The translations under genes and the position numbers were made by a program. A stretch of 64,000 nucleotides of DNA from an uncultured Flavobacteriales bacterium (GTDB lineage: Bacteria; Bacteroidota; Bacteroidia; Flavobacteriales_D; Crocinitomicaceae): positions 93,473 to 157,472 of the forward strand of contig CAJXJK010000012.1 in NCBI GenBank assembly GCA_913054135.1, written 5' to 3'. Each line of letters begins with the position of its first letter. Position 1 is the stretch's first letter. The notes below the pieces were generated by a model. The model was not told where the DNA came from, did not search any database, and saw only the letters and a program-made list of their open reading frames with translations. Shown here one piece after another: positions 16,201 to 24,143 of the stretch.

Positions 16201-18926
16201 GCTTAACGATTAATGCTGCAACAGGACAAATCACTCCGAGTACATCAACGCCTGGTACTTATGATGTAACTTATACTACAACAGGAATTTGTTTTGATGA
16301 TTCTACTATAACAGTGAACATAGCTGCAACACCTTCGGTTAACCCGATAGCTGATCAAACAGTTTGTGAAGGAGTTGACTTTGCATTCATTGACTTTACA
16401 GGAAGTGCAGGAACTGTTTTTGACTGGGTAAATGACAATACAAACATTGGCTTAGCTGCGGCAGGCGCAAATGATATTGCAGCATTCACTGCAGCCACAT
16501 TAGGAGGTCAAGAAGTAGCTAATGTTACTGTGACGCCTACGGCAGGAACTTGTGCAGGAACACCAGAGAACTTTACTTTAACGGTTAACCCACAAGAGGA
16601 TGCTTCATTTACATATCCTGCACCGCAAGGTTGGTGTACATCTGATGTTAATCAACTAGCGAATGTTACAGGAACTGCTGGTGGAGCCTTTACCTCGGTT
16701 CCGGCTGGATTAACACTTAATGCAGCAACAGGAGAAATTACTCCATCAACATCCACTGCGGGTACTTATGACGTAACCTATACTACAACAGGAATTTGTA
16801 ATGATGCCGTAACGGTTACTATTGATATCTATGCTGTACCAACAGTTGACCCAATTGCAGACCAAACGGTTTGTGTAGGAGATGACTTTGTGGCTGTTGC
16901 CTTTACAGGAACAGGAGCACCAACATTTGATTGGGCAAATGATAATGCCAATGTCGGTTTAGCTGCAGTAGGAGCTGGAGACATTGCTGCCTTTACAGGA
17001 GCAACAACTGTCGGAACAGAGGTAGCAAACATTACCGTGACACCTTCAACATTAAACTGCACGGGGGCTCAAGAAAGCTTTGTGCTTACCGTAAATGATT
17101 TAGATGATCCAACATTTGATTATCCAACAGGTCTTACCCACTGTCAAACAGGAGCAGATCCTGCAACTAACATCACAGGTTTAGCTGGCGGAACATTTAG
17201 TTTTGTTGCTACAGCTGGAGGACCAACTTTAGATATCGATCCAGCAACTGGATTAGTAACATTAGCAACTTCTGATTTAGGTACTTATGATATTACGTAC
17301 AATACCAACACAGCAGGTGGTTCACTTTGTCCGCAAACATTAACAGTGACAATGGTAATTACAGATGCACCAGTGGCTGACTTTACATTAGACATCTACT
17401 GTGCAAATGATACTGACCCATTACCAACAATGATTAATAGTGGAACATCTGGAGCATGGTCTTCAACGCCAGGTTTAACAATCAACCCTGGAACTGGTGA
17501 AGTAGATTTAGATGCAAGTACTCCGGGTACTTATACGGTAACCAATGATTTAAACATTCCTGGTTGTTCTTTAGCAACTTATGATGATGACATTGTGATT
17601 AATGGATTACCTGATGCAAACATCACAGGTGCGACAACCATTTGTCCTCTTGATCCACTGCCAGACCTTTCTATTAATTTCACTGCAGGTGTTGCCAACT
17701 GGGACATTACTTATAATGTAGATGGTGTGCCAACTACAATCAATACAGCAGCAAATCCATACACAATTGTTGGAGCTGGACTTGGAACATATGACATTGT
17801 TAGTGTAACAGACGGAAATGGATGTACAAACGCCTTAGTTGGTCAAGCAATTGTAGACGCCTTCCCAACGCCAGTTATAGATCCATTAGTGGATCAGGAC
17901 CAATGTGAAGGTCAAGACTTATTGATTCAAAACATTTCAGTTAATCCTGCAGGTTCAATCTTAGATTGGACATCAACGCAAGATCTTGGATTTGGATTAA
18001 ATGGTGCTGGTCAAATTGGAAACTTCACTGCTGTGAACGGAACAGGAGTTGCTATTCAGACAACAGTTGATGTGACACCGACTTCACCTGATGGATGTCC
18101 AGGTGCAACAGAAAGCTTTGTTGTAACTGTTAATCCATTACCAACTGTGAGTTTCACTGGTGGACCATTATCAGGTTGTGAACCATTAGAGGTAACCTTT
18201 ACAAATACAACAACAAGTAGTGCAAACTGCGAATGGTTGTTTGGAAACGGTAACTTCTCGAATGATTGCGGCCCTGTATCTAATGTATACATGGCAGGGG
18301 ATTATGATGTGACCCTTACGGTAACTTCTAATGAAGGATGTACTGCGAGTGAAACATACAACTCTTATGTAAATGTTTCTCCGCAACCTCAAGCACAGTT
18401 CTCATACTCACCGCAAACGCTTACGATAGAAGACCCAGTGGTAGAGTTTACCAACTCTTCATTTAACGCTGATATTTACAATTGGGATTTTGGAGACAAC
18501 TCAGTAAATTCTGCTGTTGAGAATCCAGTTCACTTGTTCCTTTCTGAACCAGGAGAATATCTTGTGACTTTATGGGCATACAATGCTTCAATGACTTGTT
18601 ATGATTCTATACAACAACTTATTCCGATTAATGATGTGTTGATCTTTTATGTACCTAATATAATGACACCTGATGGAGATGAGTTTAATGAAACTTTCCA
18701 ACCGGTATTCACTTCAGGTTTTGATCCGTTTGATTATCACTTAACCATCTTTAACCGTTGGGGGGAAATCATATTTGAATCGTACAATGCTGCTCAAGGA
18801 TGGAACGGTCACTATGGTGACGGTGGATTAGTTCAAGATGGAGTTTATGTTTGGCAAATTGACTTTAAAGAGTCTATGTCAGATAGAAGGCATATACACA
18901 GAGGTCACGTTACTGTATTAAAATAA
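13272..18926 (+). CDS. Giant T9SS type B surface protein, paralogue 2 (1884 aa)
   Basis: GTG start, signal peptide MKLLITLFCVLTFSFVGNSQ. A lamin-tail-like domain follows (SIFINEVSQGASGSKEYVEF, about 20-190), then a SprB-type repeat (about 256-340, TPETCLGDCDATADATITGG). From about residue 342 it parallels the 1382-aa neighbour: Cys-rich modules, Ig-like units, two PKD domains (near 1652 and 1735) and a nearly identical sorting domain (about 1791 to the end). It has three copies of a 168-169-residue unit where the neighbour has about one, which explains much of the extra length. Likely exported by T9SS and cell-surface attached. The tail and 16 bases after the stop match the neighbour. Confidence 0.92.
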   Translation: MKLLITLFCVLTFSFVGNSQSIFINEVSQGASGSKEYVEFIVTGPDLINCDDTPPCLDLRNYIFDDNNGYLNGTPTSGVGIASGACRFANDPFWACIPAGTTIVIYNDSDPNPDVPVSDVSMTDGNCALSVPITSTLFERHPTQPSSSNGTYAVAGWIPGGSWTPISMANGGDGFQIYEPGNLTTPISSIGWGSDNTLGDIWMGNGSASGDVFYATDCNFNDQGSWVQGAATTDQTPGAVNNATQADCVGNMNANCNPPTIAINTTPETCLGDCDATADATITGGTPPFNLVWAPAPGTGQGTTNVTGLCAGNFTLTLTDDNGTGCLLTENFNIGAGPPCIPCTITNLTANIGACNAGTGDYQTTGTVEFTSPPATGQLIVEDCNGNQDVFNAPFIGPLNYTITAQSSDGLACDITAYFTDDIACTQTIPYVAPTCPCNIDFFEANIGLCDQLTDTYSMSGYVDFTGAPAAGTMIVEVDNGTTVYDTIINLPFVSGQTYSISGIPSDGAASTITVYFSNNAGCTNVIAYNAPASCACAVDIGTFSTNITGDSPNNDVLCFGDVIDITSNGDWTGPTEATNPPGPVYSPGVSWLMYSCPPTVALTPNVIDNVPDDPCYIGLISDTDMNDLNDLGWINAFPPGTFTDNIIYWVPITMYSQAGGTYSFVNGTIPCYELGAPYPVQYLPEFTSTDVEDCQAGTAVVTVNGGLPELDGSNFTASNLLPATATFDNTTATHGGTITVSGLQGGDMWSFTIDDGNGCPYTVSGGPFPPLENPGFSYTVGVWCTNDPNQASNLTGTPGGTYTSAPAGLSLNAGSGQINPSASTPGTYDVTYTTPGVCFDDSTVTVTINPVPTVDPILDQTVCEGVDFTAINFTGTAGTTFDWVNDNANVGLAAAGSGNIAAFTGATVGVQDVANIVVTPTLGGCVGATENFTLTVDQQEDAGFNYPATAWCTTEPPAPAVVTGTAGGAFTAAPAGLTINAATGQITPSTSTPGTYDVTYTTTGICFDDSTITVNIAATPSVNPIADQTVCEGVDFAFIDFTGSAGTVFDWVNDNTNIGLAAAGANDIAAFTAATLGGQEVANVTVTPTAGTCAGTPENFTLTVNPQEDASFTYPAPQGWCTSDVNQLANVTGTAGGAFTSVPAGLTLNAATGEITPSTSTAGTYDVTYTTTGICNDAVTVTIDIYAVPTVDPIADQTVCVGDDFVAVAFTGTGAPTFDWANDNANVGLAAVGAGDIAAFTGATTVGTEVANITVTPSTLNCTGAQESFVLTVNDLDDPTFDYPTGLTHCQTGADPATNITGLAGGTFSFVATAGGPTLDIDPATGLVTLATSDLGTYDITYNTNTAGGSLCPQTLTVTMVITDAPVADFTLDIYCANDTDPLPTMINSGTSGAWSSTPGLTINPGTGEVDLDASTPGTYTVTNDLNIPGCSLATYDDDIVINGLPDANITGATTICPLDPLPDLSINFTAGVANWDITYNVDGVPTTINTAANPYTIVGAGLGTYDIVSVTDGNGCTNALVGQAIVDAFPTPVIDPLVDQDQCEGQDLLIQNISVNPAGSILDWTSTQDLGFGLNGAGQIGNFTAVNGTGVAIQTTVDVTPTSPDGCPGATESFVVTVNPLPTVSFTGGPLSGCEPLEVTFTNTTTSSANCEWLFGNGNFSNDCGPVSNVYMAGDYDVTLTVTSNEGCTASETYNSYVNVSPQPQAQFSYSPQTLTIEDPVVEFTNSSFNADIYNWDFGDNSVNSAVENPVHLFLSEPGEYLVTLWAYNASMTCYDSIQQLIPINDVLIFYVPNIMTPDGDEFNETFQPVFTSGFDPFDYHLTIFNRWGEIIFESYNAAQGWNGHYGDGGLVQDGVYVWQIDFKESMSDRRHIHRGHVTVLK
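15849..17366 (+). repeat. Three tandem ~505-base coding repeats
   Basis: Units begin at DQTVC at 15849, 16353 and 16860 (spacings 504 and 507 bases). Each has VDF...FTG...FDW.NDN...GLAA, an ENFTLTV-like strand, and a GTAGGAF...TPSTST.GTYDVTYTT section; the third unit diverges in its second half. The end coordinate is approximate. Confidence 0.75.
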
Positions 18927-18943
18927 TATTACCTATGAATTGT

Positions 18944-18981
18944 AAAAGCCGTCTTGACAATTAGTCGAGACGGCTTTTTTT
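18944..18981 (+). terminator. Terminator after giant surface protein 2
   Basis: About 14 base pairs formed by AAAGCCGTCTTGAC with GTCGAGACGGCTTT (one G-T pair), loop AATTA, then a T run. Confidence 0.92.
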
Positions 18982-19030
18982 ATGTTGTAAAGCATTGTGT
19001 TATTTACGAATGAGGATTACTTGGTTTTAC

Positions 19031-19999
19031 CTAACAGCAACCACCTCCATTATAATGAAAGTTTGATTCTGAAATGTAAATGTCATCTCGATTCAAATCG
19101 GCAAACTGCCCTGCCGTTTTATCACAAACTGCCAAAGGTTGATTCAACAGTAAAGTATGACCTTTACCATCATCAAACAATTCTTCTTTCCCATAATAAA
19201 TTGCTGTTTTACCTGTGAATACACAAGGTCCGTCAGCAGGCATTGGATCTTTAATTGCCGCCACTTCAACAGACTCAATAAAAATCAACTCATCAGTGTT
19301 ATAGTGTTCAGGAGACAAAACTCTGTAAGCTCGTTTTGCACGAACTTCAATTGTTGCGAAGCCAGCATCAGTGATTGCCTTTATATAATCTTTAAGCGGA
19401 ATTGCGCCGCTCAAACATGCAGCACGTAATTTATCGTCATTTCTCAATTCATCTGACATTTCTTGCTCACAAGTCGGATCTGACATTACTAAACGACCGC
19501 CAGGCTTAAGAACTCTATAAGTTTCTTTCAAAGCTTTGCTTAAATCATCTAGTTTGAATATATTGAAAACACAGTTTTGAGCAGCAACATCAATTGTTTC
19601 ATCTTCTATCGGTAAATCAAGTGCATCTCCCTTTCTGAGGTCAACAAAATCAGATTTAAACCAAGAATTACATTCTTCGGCAACTTTAAAGTTTTTTCGA
19701 GACGCCTCAAGCATTTCATCCAAAACATCAACACCAATCACTCCACCTTTATTTCTATTGAAGTAAGCAAATTGAAGAAGCTCCATACCTCCTCCTACTC
19801 CAACATATAGAATCTTAGGATCATTTGATAAATCAGATGGATTCACTGTAGACCCACAACCGTAATTCATCTCTTGCATGATTACCGGAATATCTAAACC
19901 TGGCAACTGCCAGATTGGATTTGTGGTACAACAGAGACCTACATCTGGTGTTTCAGCAGCTGCTTTATAAAGATCATTTGTTGCGTCAAGATAGCTCAT
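19031..19999 (-). CDS. arsM: Arsenosugar-type arsenite S-adenosylmethionine methyltransferase ArsM
   Basis: Methylates arsenite, supplying dimethylated arsenic for arsenosugar synthesis. SAM motif I is ILYVGVGGGMELLQFA (about 63-78), then VIGVDVLDEML, then VLKPGGRLVMSD. Cys residues fit arsenic binding: Cys23-Cys24 (VGLCCTT), Cys48 (NYGCGS), Cys143 (QNCVFN), Cys177, Cys195 (AACLSGAI) and a GGGCC C-terminus. The N-terminal NPIWQLPGLDIPVIMQEMNY block is typical of the arsenosugar ArsM subfamily rather than detoxification ArsM. The start at 19999 (MSYLDATND) is preferred over 20056. Last gene of a four-gene operon; overlaps the glycosyltransferase by 14 bases. Confidence 0.88.
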   Translation of the reverse strand: MSYLDATNDLYKAAAETPDVGLCCTTNPIWQLPGLDIPVIMQEMNYGCGSTVNPSDLSNDPKILYVGVGGGMELLQFAYFNRNKGGVIGVDVLDEMLEASRKNFKVAEECNSWFKSDFVDLRKGDALDLPIEDETIDVAAQNCVFNIFKLDDLSKALKETYRVLKPGGRLVMSDPTCEQEMSDELRNDDKLRAACLSGAIPLKDYIKAITDAGFATIEVRAKRAYRVLSPEHYNTDELIFIESVEVAAIKDPMPADGPCVFTGKTAIYYGKEELFDDGKGHTLLLNQPLAVCDKTAGQFADLNRDDIYISESNFHYNGGGCC

Positions 20000-20606
20000 A
20001 GTATTGTTTAAATTTATTTGAAACCGAAGATGCTTTAAGATCTTCAATATTATCAATATCGTTTAGTTCAGACAGTAGTTTAAATGAATAAGAATTAGCC
20101 GTCAAATCTTCTTGTGTAGCGGCTAACAATCCTTCAGTACTCCATTCTTTATTATCGAAAATGCAATCTATCATACGGTTCATGCCGACTAAATAGTAGC
20201 CACCGTCTTCTGAAGGTCCAAAAACAGTATCAGCATCAACTAGTGTCTCTAATCCCTCGTTCATTATATCAGCCGAAAGGTCAGGTAAGTCTGAACCAAC
20301 ACCTATTACACGCTTATAGCCCATATTAAAGCCGTTTTGAAAAGCATTCTTCATCCTTTCTCCCAAATCAGCTCCTTCTTGAACGAATTTAGGTTTATCT
20401 GGCCATTTAGATTCAATAACTTGATCAGAAAAATAAATGTGTACATCAACATCCTTAATTCTGTCAGTTTCTGCTTCGGTAATGGCTACTAATTCTTTGT
20501 AGACTTCAAAGGCTCCAAAATCTCCGATTGATTTAGCCAACCTAGTTTTGACCTTGCCCAGCAAAATATTCTTTACAAAAACAATAAGTAGTTTTTCTGA
20601 TTTCAT
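19986..20606 (-). CDS. TIGR04282-family arsenosugar biosynthesis glycosyltransferase (206 aa)
   Basis: GT-A-fold nucleotidyl/glycosyltransferase of the family linked to arsenosugar clusters. Recognisable parts: the N-terminal LLIVFVKNILLGKVKTRLAKSIG (nucleotide-binding KTRLA), GADLGERMKNAFQNGF, the GVGSDLPDLSADIM metal/sugar site and the FGPSEDGGYYLVGM signature. The start at 20606 (MKSEKLLIV) leaves one base after the arsS stop. It presumably acts on the adenosylated arsenic intermediate or the sugar aglycone; the exact step is not established from sequence. Confidence 0.85.
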   Translation of the reverse strand: MKSEKLLIVFVKNILLGKVKTRLAKSIGDFGAFEVYKELVAITEAETDRIKDVDVHIYFSDQVIESKWPDKPKFVQEGADLGERMKNAFQNGFNMGYKRVIGVGSDLPDLSADIMNEGLETLVDADTVFGPSEDGGYYLVGMNRMIDCIFDNKEWSTEGLLAATQEDLTANSYSFKLLSELNDIDNIEDLKASSVSNKFKQYYELS

Positions 20607-20607
20607 C

Positions 20608-21633
20608 TTATACAATTGCTCCTTGACAACTTGATCCTTCTCCGGCAGTACATCCGTAGCAATGATTATTAAGGACGATATTTCTACCATTCATTTCTTG
20701 GCTATTAAAATCTTTGATATTTCTCGAAGTTTTAACTGCCACAGGTATCTCTAGCATCTGATTAAAATCGCAATCAAATAAATCACCGTTCCAATCTACA
20801 GAAATGGTATTCGTACACATCACACCTTTAGCAGCAGTCGCGTTAAAGCTATTTGCGAGCAGCATCATGTAATCGTCATACTTTTCTTCGGCCAATAAAA
20901 ATTCTAAATATCTCGCAATTGGAAGATTAGTAATTGTATATAAATTATTGAAAACAATGTTAAATTTCTCTTTCAGTTCCCGATCATAGTCAGCTTTCAA
21001 AGCATCTTGATTAGGCGCTACAGAAGGTCCTCCTGGATTAAATACTAAATGAAGTTTTAAATCTTCTTCTTTTCCGTAGCCGAGATCATTCAAAATATTT
21101 AATGCTTTGATTGATTTTACAAATACGCCGTCTCCTCTTTGTGCATCTGTATTTTCTTCAGTATAACAAGGCAAAGAAGATATTACCGTCACCTTATGTT
21201 TTTTGAATAATTCAGGAAAGCCTTTAAATCTTCCCTCAACTAAAATAGTCAAGTTAGAACGTACAATTATTTCTAGATCCCGCTTAGCTAACTCACCAAG
21301 AAACCATTCAAAATGTGGATTCATTTCTGGAGCTCCACCAGTCAAATCGACTGTTTTAACATTCTCAGAGTCAATCACTTTAAGACATTCTTCCATGATG
21401 TCTTTCGGCATAATCTCTTTTCTGTAAGGAGAGGCGTCAACATGGCAATGAACGCATTGCTGATTACACATATAGCCAACATTGATTTGTAATATCTCAA
21501 GTGTGGCAGCTTTGAGAGGGAATAATCCGCTCTGATGCATCTTTTCAGAAAATGCCACTGCACCTGTCTGTCTTTCAGACAAGATCTCTAATTGTTCGCT
21601 AGGACTTAGTTTAGTAATCGTAGTGTTACTCAT
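20608..21633 (-). CDS. arsS: Arsenosugar biosynthesis radical SAM protein ArsS
   Basis: Radical SAM enzyme of the TIGR04167 type, proposed to join the 5'-deoxyadenosyl group to dimethylarsenite. The iron-sulfur motif is CNQQCVHC (Cys56, Cys60, Cys63), followed by HVDASPYRKE, the DLTGGAPEMNP SAM-binding segment and LVFNPGGPSVAP. The C-terminal region has further Cys (GVMCTNTISV, LFDCDFNQ, HCYGCTAGEGSSCQG), as expected for extra cluster or substrate binding. Many family members are selenoproteins; here every position reads as a normal codon. 341 aa. Its start overlaps the DUF547 gene end by 8 bases. Confidence 0.9.
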   Translation of the reverse strand: MSNTTITKLSPSEQLEILSERQTGAVAFSEKMHQSGLFPLKAATLEILQINVGYMCNQQCVHCHVDASPYRKEIMPKDIMEECLKVIDSENVKTVDLTGGAPEMNPHFEWFLGELAKRDLEIIVRSNLTILVEGRFKGFPELFKKHKVTVISSLPCYTEENTDAQRGDGVFVKSIKALNILNDLGYGKEEDLKLHLVFNPGGPSVAPNQDALKADYDRELKEKFNIVFNNLYTITNLPIARYLEFLLAEEKYDDYMMLLANSFNATAAKGVMCTNTISVDWNGDLFDCDFNQMLEIPVAVKTSRNIKDFNSQEMNGRNIVLNNHCYGCTAGEGSSCQGAIV

Positions 21634-22342
21634 TCAATAACCAATTATATTCAAGGTACTCTACCTTTGCATCACTATTGACGGTCACTGCAGAGTATTT
21701 ATTCAAAAATTTAACCAATGAATTATCGCCTTTAAAATCTTCGGCATACCATTCAAATATTTTTGAAACTTTAACTTTTTTAGGTGAGATTACATTATGT
21801 GTTTTATTCGCTAAAAACTTTTTTGTTGCTGAAGTTAATTGAGCACTCAATTTCTCAGGCATATAAGCCTCATTTAACAGCTTAGGACATGATTTCGCTC
21901 CACAATTAATAGCGAAGTGAATTCTAGGATCTCCCATTTTTCTCAAAATATTATTTTCAATTTGCGTCAGGTTATATTTCGTTGGCCCTATTTGCACCAT
22001 TCTAAAATCCCAAATGGTTTTACCCGAAAACTTAGCATCCTTTGGTGACTTAATTGGATATTTTGTAAGGATAAACTTTATCATGTATGCGTTATACGCA
22101 TTGATATAAAAAGCTTTTCGCTCATTTTTTGTCCAGTCTTTCATTGGCGCATTTTCGCGCAGCTCCACTAAGTACTCATCAAATTTTCTAATGTCTTTTT
22201 TAAATCCTGGATAATCAACATTACCCGAAGAACTAACGTGAGCTTTTAATAATTCATTCCATTTTGTATGATCAGCTTTTGTAGACGCCATGATAGTTGT
22301 AAAGGCGAATAAAGTCAAGAATGCTGCTAATAAATTTTTCAT
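21626..22342 (-). CDS. DUF547 domain protein with signal peptide, first gene of the arsenosugar operon (238 aa)
   Basis: Signal peptide MKNLLAAFLTLFAFTTIMAS, so exported to the periplasm or beyond. DUF547 hallmarks are present: RKAFYINAYNAYMIKFIL and DPRIHFAINCGAKSCPKLL, with the conserved HFA.NCGA.SCP block. The family has no established biochemical activity. The 8-base overlap with arsS makes it part of the arsenosugar operon, so a role in handling the exported or imported arsenic product is plausible but unproven. Confidence 0.85.
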   Translation of the reverse strand: MKNLLAAFLTLFAFTTIMASTKADHTKWNELLKAHVSSSGNVDYPGFKKDIRKFDEYLVELRENAPMKDWTKNERKAFYINAYNAYMIKFILTKYPIKSPKDAKFSGKTIWDFRMVQIGPTKYNLTQIENNILRKMGDPRIHFAINCGAKSCPKLLNEAYMPEKLSAQLTSATKKFLANKTHNVISPKKVKVSKIFEWYAEDFKGDNSLVKFLNKYSAVTVNSDAKVEYLEYNWLLNE

Positions 22343-22441
22343 TTTGAATAAAATTATAGTCTATTGGTCGCCTTTAGATTTAATAGCTTACAATAGAATT
22401 GGTTTGTGTTTTCTAAGATAACAATTATCGGTCCAAAATTC

Positions 22442-22993
22442 TCAAAACTTGTAAACTCTTTGAGGACTTATGCAGTAGTTCAAAGGAGCATCAAATTCAT
22501 TCAAATCTTCAATGCTTTCAATGCTTTCGAAAAAGCTCAATCCTATGAATACACAATCAGATTTACATTTGGCCAAAAAGCGATCATAAAATCCCTTACC
22601 ATACCCTACTCTATAGCCATTCTTATCAAAGGCCAAAAGTGGCACAAAGACAAAATCAAAAAAATCTGCTTCAACCTCTTGTCCATGGGTAGGCTCTGGA
22701 ATTCCCCAATCTGAAATCTCAATTTGTTCTTGTGATTCAAATAATATATGCTTCATCTCACCTTCAGGCTGAACAATCGGTAATCCAATACGAACATCTT
22801 CGATAACTAAAAGTGGTGAAGTTTCAATTTCTACAAACCTTTCAATGGGAAGAAATACGCTAATATTTTTATTCTTTAAATCAAAATTAGCTTTCACTTT
22901 ATCAATGATTTGGCGAGAAAGATCTAATCGTTCGGTCTCAGAGAAATTCATTCTCTTTTTCAAAATAAGCTTTCGCGCATCTTCTTTCTTCAT
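22442..22993 (-). CDS. 5-formyltetrahydrofolate cyclo-ligase (183 aa)
   Basis: Converts 5-formyl-THF to 5,10-methenyl-THF with ATP. The C-terminal signature FVPLLAFDKNGYRVGYGKGFYDRFL (about 116-140) is intact, and the N-terminal RKLILKKRMNFSETER basic helix is typical. It sits 1 base after the permease gene (22995), in the same minus-strand run as YbaB and TauE. No good promoter box directly upstream, so it is probably read through from YbaB. Confidence 0.93.
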   Translation of the reverse strand: MKKEDARKLILKKRMNFSETERLDLSRQIIDKVKANFDLKNKNISVFLPIERFVEIETSPLLVIEDVRIGLPIVQPEGEMKHILFESQEQIEISDWGIPEPTHGQEVEADFFDFVFVPLLAFDKNGYRVGYGKGFYDRFLAKCKSDCVFIGLSFFESIESIEDLNEFDAPLNYCISPQRVYKF

Positions 22994-22994
22994 A

Positions 22995-23771
22995 CTAATG
23001 ATTTAATATTCCTGAAATTAAAGCTAAGCCAAAGACGATCATTGCGATAGAGACTATAAGATTTAGCGCTCTGATCTTTATTTTCTTTAAAAGTATCTTG
23101 CCTGTGATTGCACCCATTAATGCCGCGCCTAAGGCAATTGCAATATAAGTATAGCCATCAGATAAATCAGACAAATTCACTTCTGAAAAGTAAGTAGGTA
23201 TCCTCACAATATCAACCACGAGAGCAACAATGATTCCGGTAGCTATGAATACTTCTTTCTTAAGCTGATACTTAATTAGAAAAGCGGACCTCAGAGCACC
23301 TTGATGGCCAGATAGTCCACCAAAAAAACCACTGATAACACCACCAATCCATAAGCTTTGTTTAGAAAAAGCAATACTCCATTTAGGAATCAGCTCTATC
23401 ATGGCAAAGCAGATTAAAACAAATCCAAACACTAAATTAATAAGCGAGATGCTTAATGTTCCTTCTGAAATCTCATAAGAGTAAAGCTCTATATCTTGAA
23501 CGTAACCAATCAGAAAAGCACCTAAGAAAGCAGCCGGAATTGCGGCCAAACCAAAGGGAATTGCCACTTTCCAATTGACCGATTTTTTCATCAGAAAAAA
23601 CTTGACCACATTATTCAAAAAATGAACAATCGCAGTACCTGCAATTCCTAATAAAGGATCTTTGAATAATAAAATGAATACAGGAGTTAATAATGTTCCT
23701 AATCCGAATCCACTATAAAAGGTCAACCAGCTCGCTCCGAAAGCAACTAATATGAGCAAGAGTATTTCCAT
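22995..23771 (-). CDS. TauE/SafE family membrane permease (258 aa)
   Basis: Eight or so hydrophobic segments with the duplicated TauE/SafE pattern: LLLILVAFGASWLTFYSGFGLGTLLTPVF at the N-terminus, TAIVHFLNNVVKF, and SGFFGGLSGHQGALRSAFLI in the second half. The family exports or imports sulfite, sulfoacetate and other organosulfur anions; the substrate here is unknown. Stop-to-start spacing to YbaB is 2 bases, so cotranscribed. Confidence 0.88.
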   Translation of the reverse strand: MEILLLILVAFGASWLTFYSGFGLGTLLTPVFILLFKDPLLGIAGTAIVHFLNNVVKFFLMKKSVNWKVAIPFGLAAIPAAFLGAFLIGYVQDIELYSYEISEGTLSISLINLVFGFVLICFAMIELIPKWSIAFSKQSLWIGGVISGFFGGLSGHQGALRSAFLIKYQLKKEVFIATGIIVALVVDIVRIPTYFSEVNLSDLSDGYTYIAIALGAALMGAITGKILLKKIKIRALNLIVSIAMIVFGLALISGILNH

Positions 23772-23773
23772 TT

Positions 23774-24058
23774 TTACATACCAGGTAAAATTCCTTTAGC
23801 TGATTGAGCCATTTCCATTTCCTTAGTTTGATTTGCCTGACTTAAAGCCTGATTTGAGGCTGTCACAATGTTTTGGATCAATTCTTCTTGAGACATATCT
23901 CCATTCACCTGAATATCTTTCATCACTCCGTTACCATCAACATTTACTTTTACTCCTCCTGATTCAGCTCCAACTGTAATGTTAGCTAACCTAGCTTTTG
24001 ACTCTTCCATTTTAAGTTGCATTTCTTGCATCTTTTTCATCATCCCGTTTCCAAACAT
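23774..24058 (-). CDS. YbaB/EbfC family nucleoid-associated protein (94 aa)
   Basis: Small DNA-binding protein forming a tweezer-like dimer. Typical layout: N-terminal helix FGNGMMKKMQEMQLKMEESKARL, central strands VTVGAESGGVKVNVDGNGVMKDIQV (read as family core), and a C-terminal helix rich in Asn/Gln/Ala. Shorter than E. coli YbaB by about 15 residues, mostly at the C-terminus. First gene of the YbaB-TauE-cyclo-ligase run; a promoter box lies at 24088-24095. It is not beside dnaX/recR as in many other phyla. Confidence 0.9.
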   Translation of the reverse strand: MFGNGMMKKMQEMQLKMEESKARLANITVGAESGGVKVNVDGNGVMKDIQVNGDMSQEELIQNIVTASNQALSQANQTKEMEMAQSAKGILPGM

Positions 24059-24087
24059 CTATTTCATTTTTAATTAAATAATAAACT

Positions 24088-24095
24088 CAAAATTA
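24088..24095 (-). promoter_or_regulatory. -7 box (TAATTTTG on the minus strand) for the YbaB operon
   Basis: CAAAATTA on the plus strand is the reverse complement of TAATTTTG, 29 bases upstream of the YbaB ATG. Confidence 0.45.
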
Positions 24096-24143
24096 AGGAA
24101 GATAAATTTAAGCAACTTCTATATTTGCTGTAAAATTCAAGGA

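Noticed and set aside
15849..17366. Possible CRISPR-like array
   Set aside because: The regular spacing is 504-507 bases with coding periodicity; these are protein repeats, not short repeats with unique spacers.
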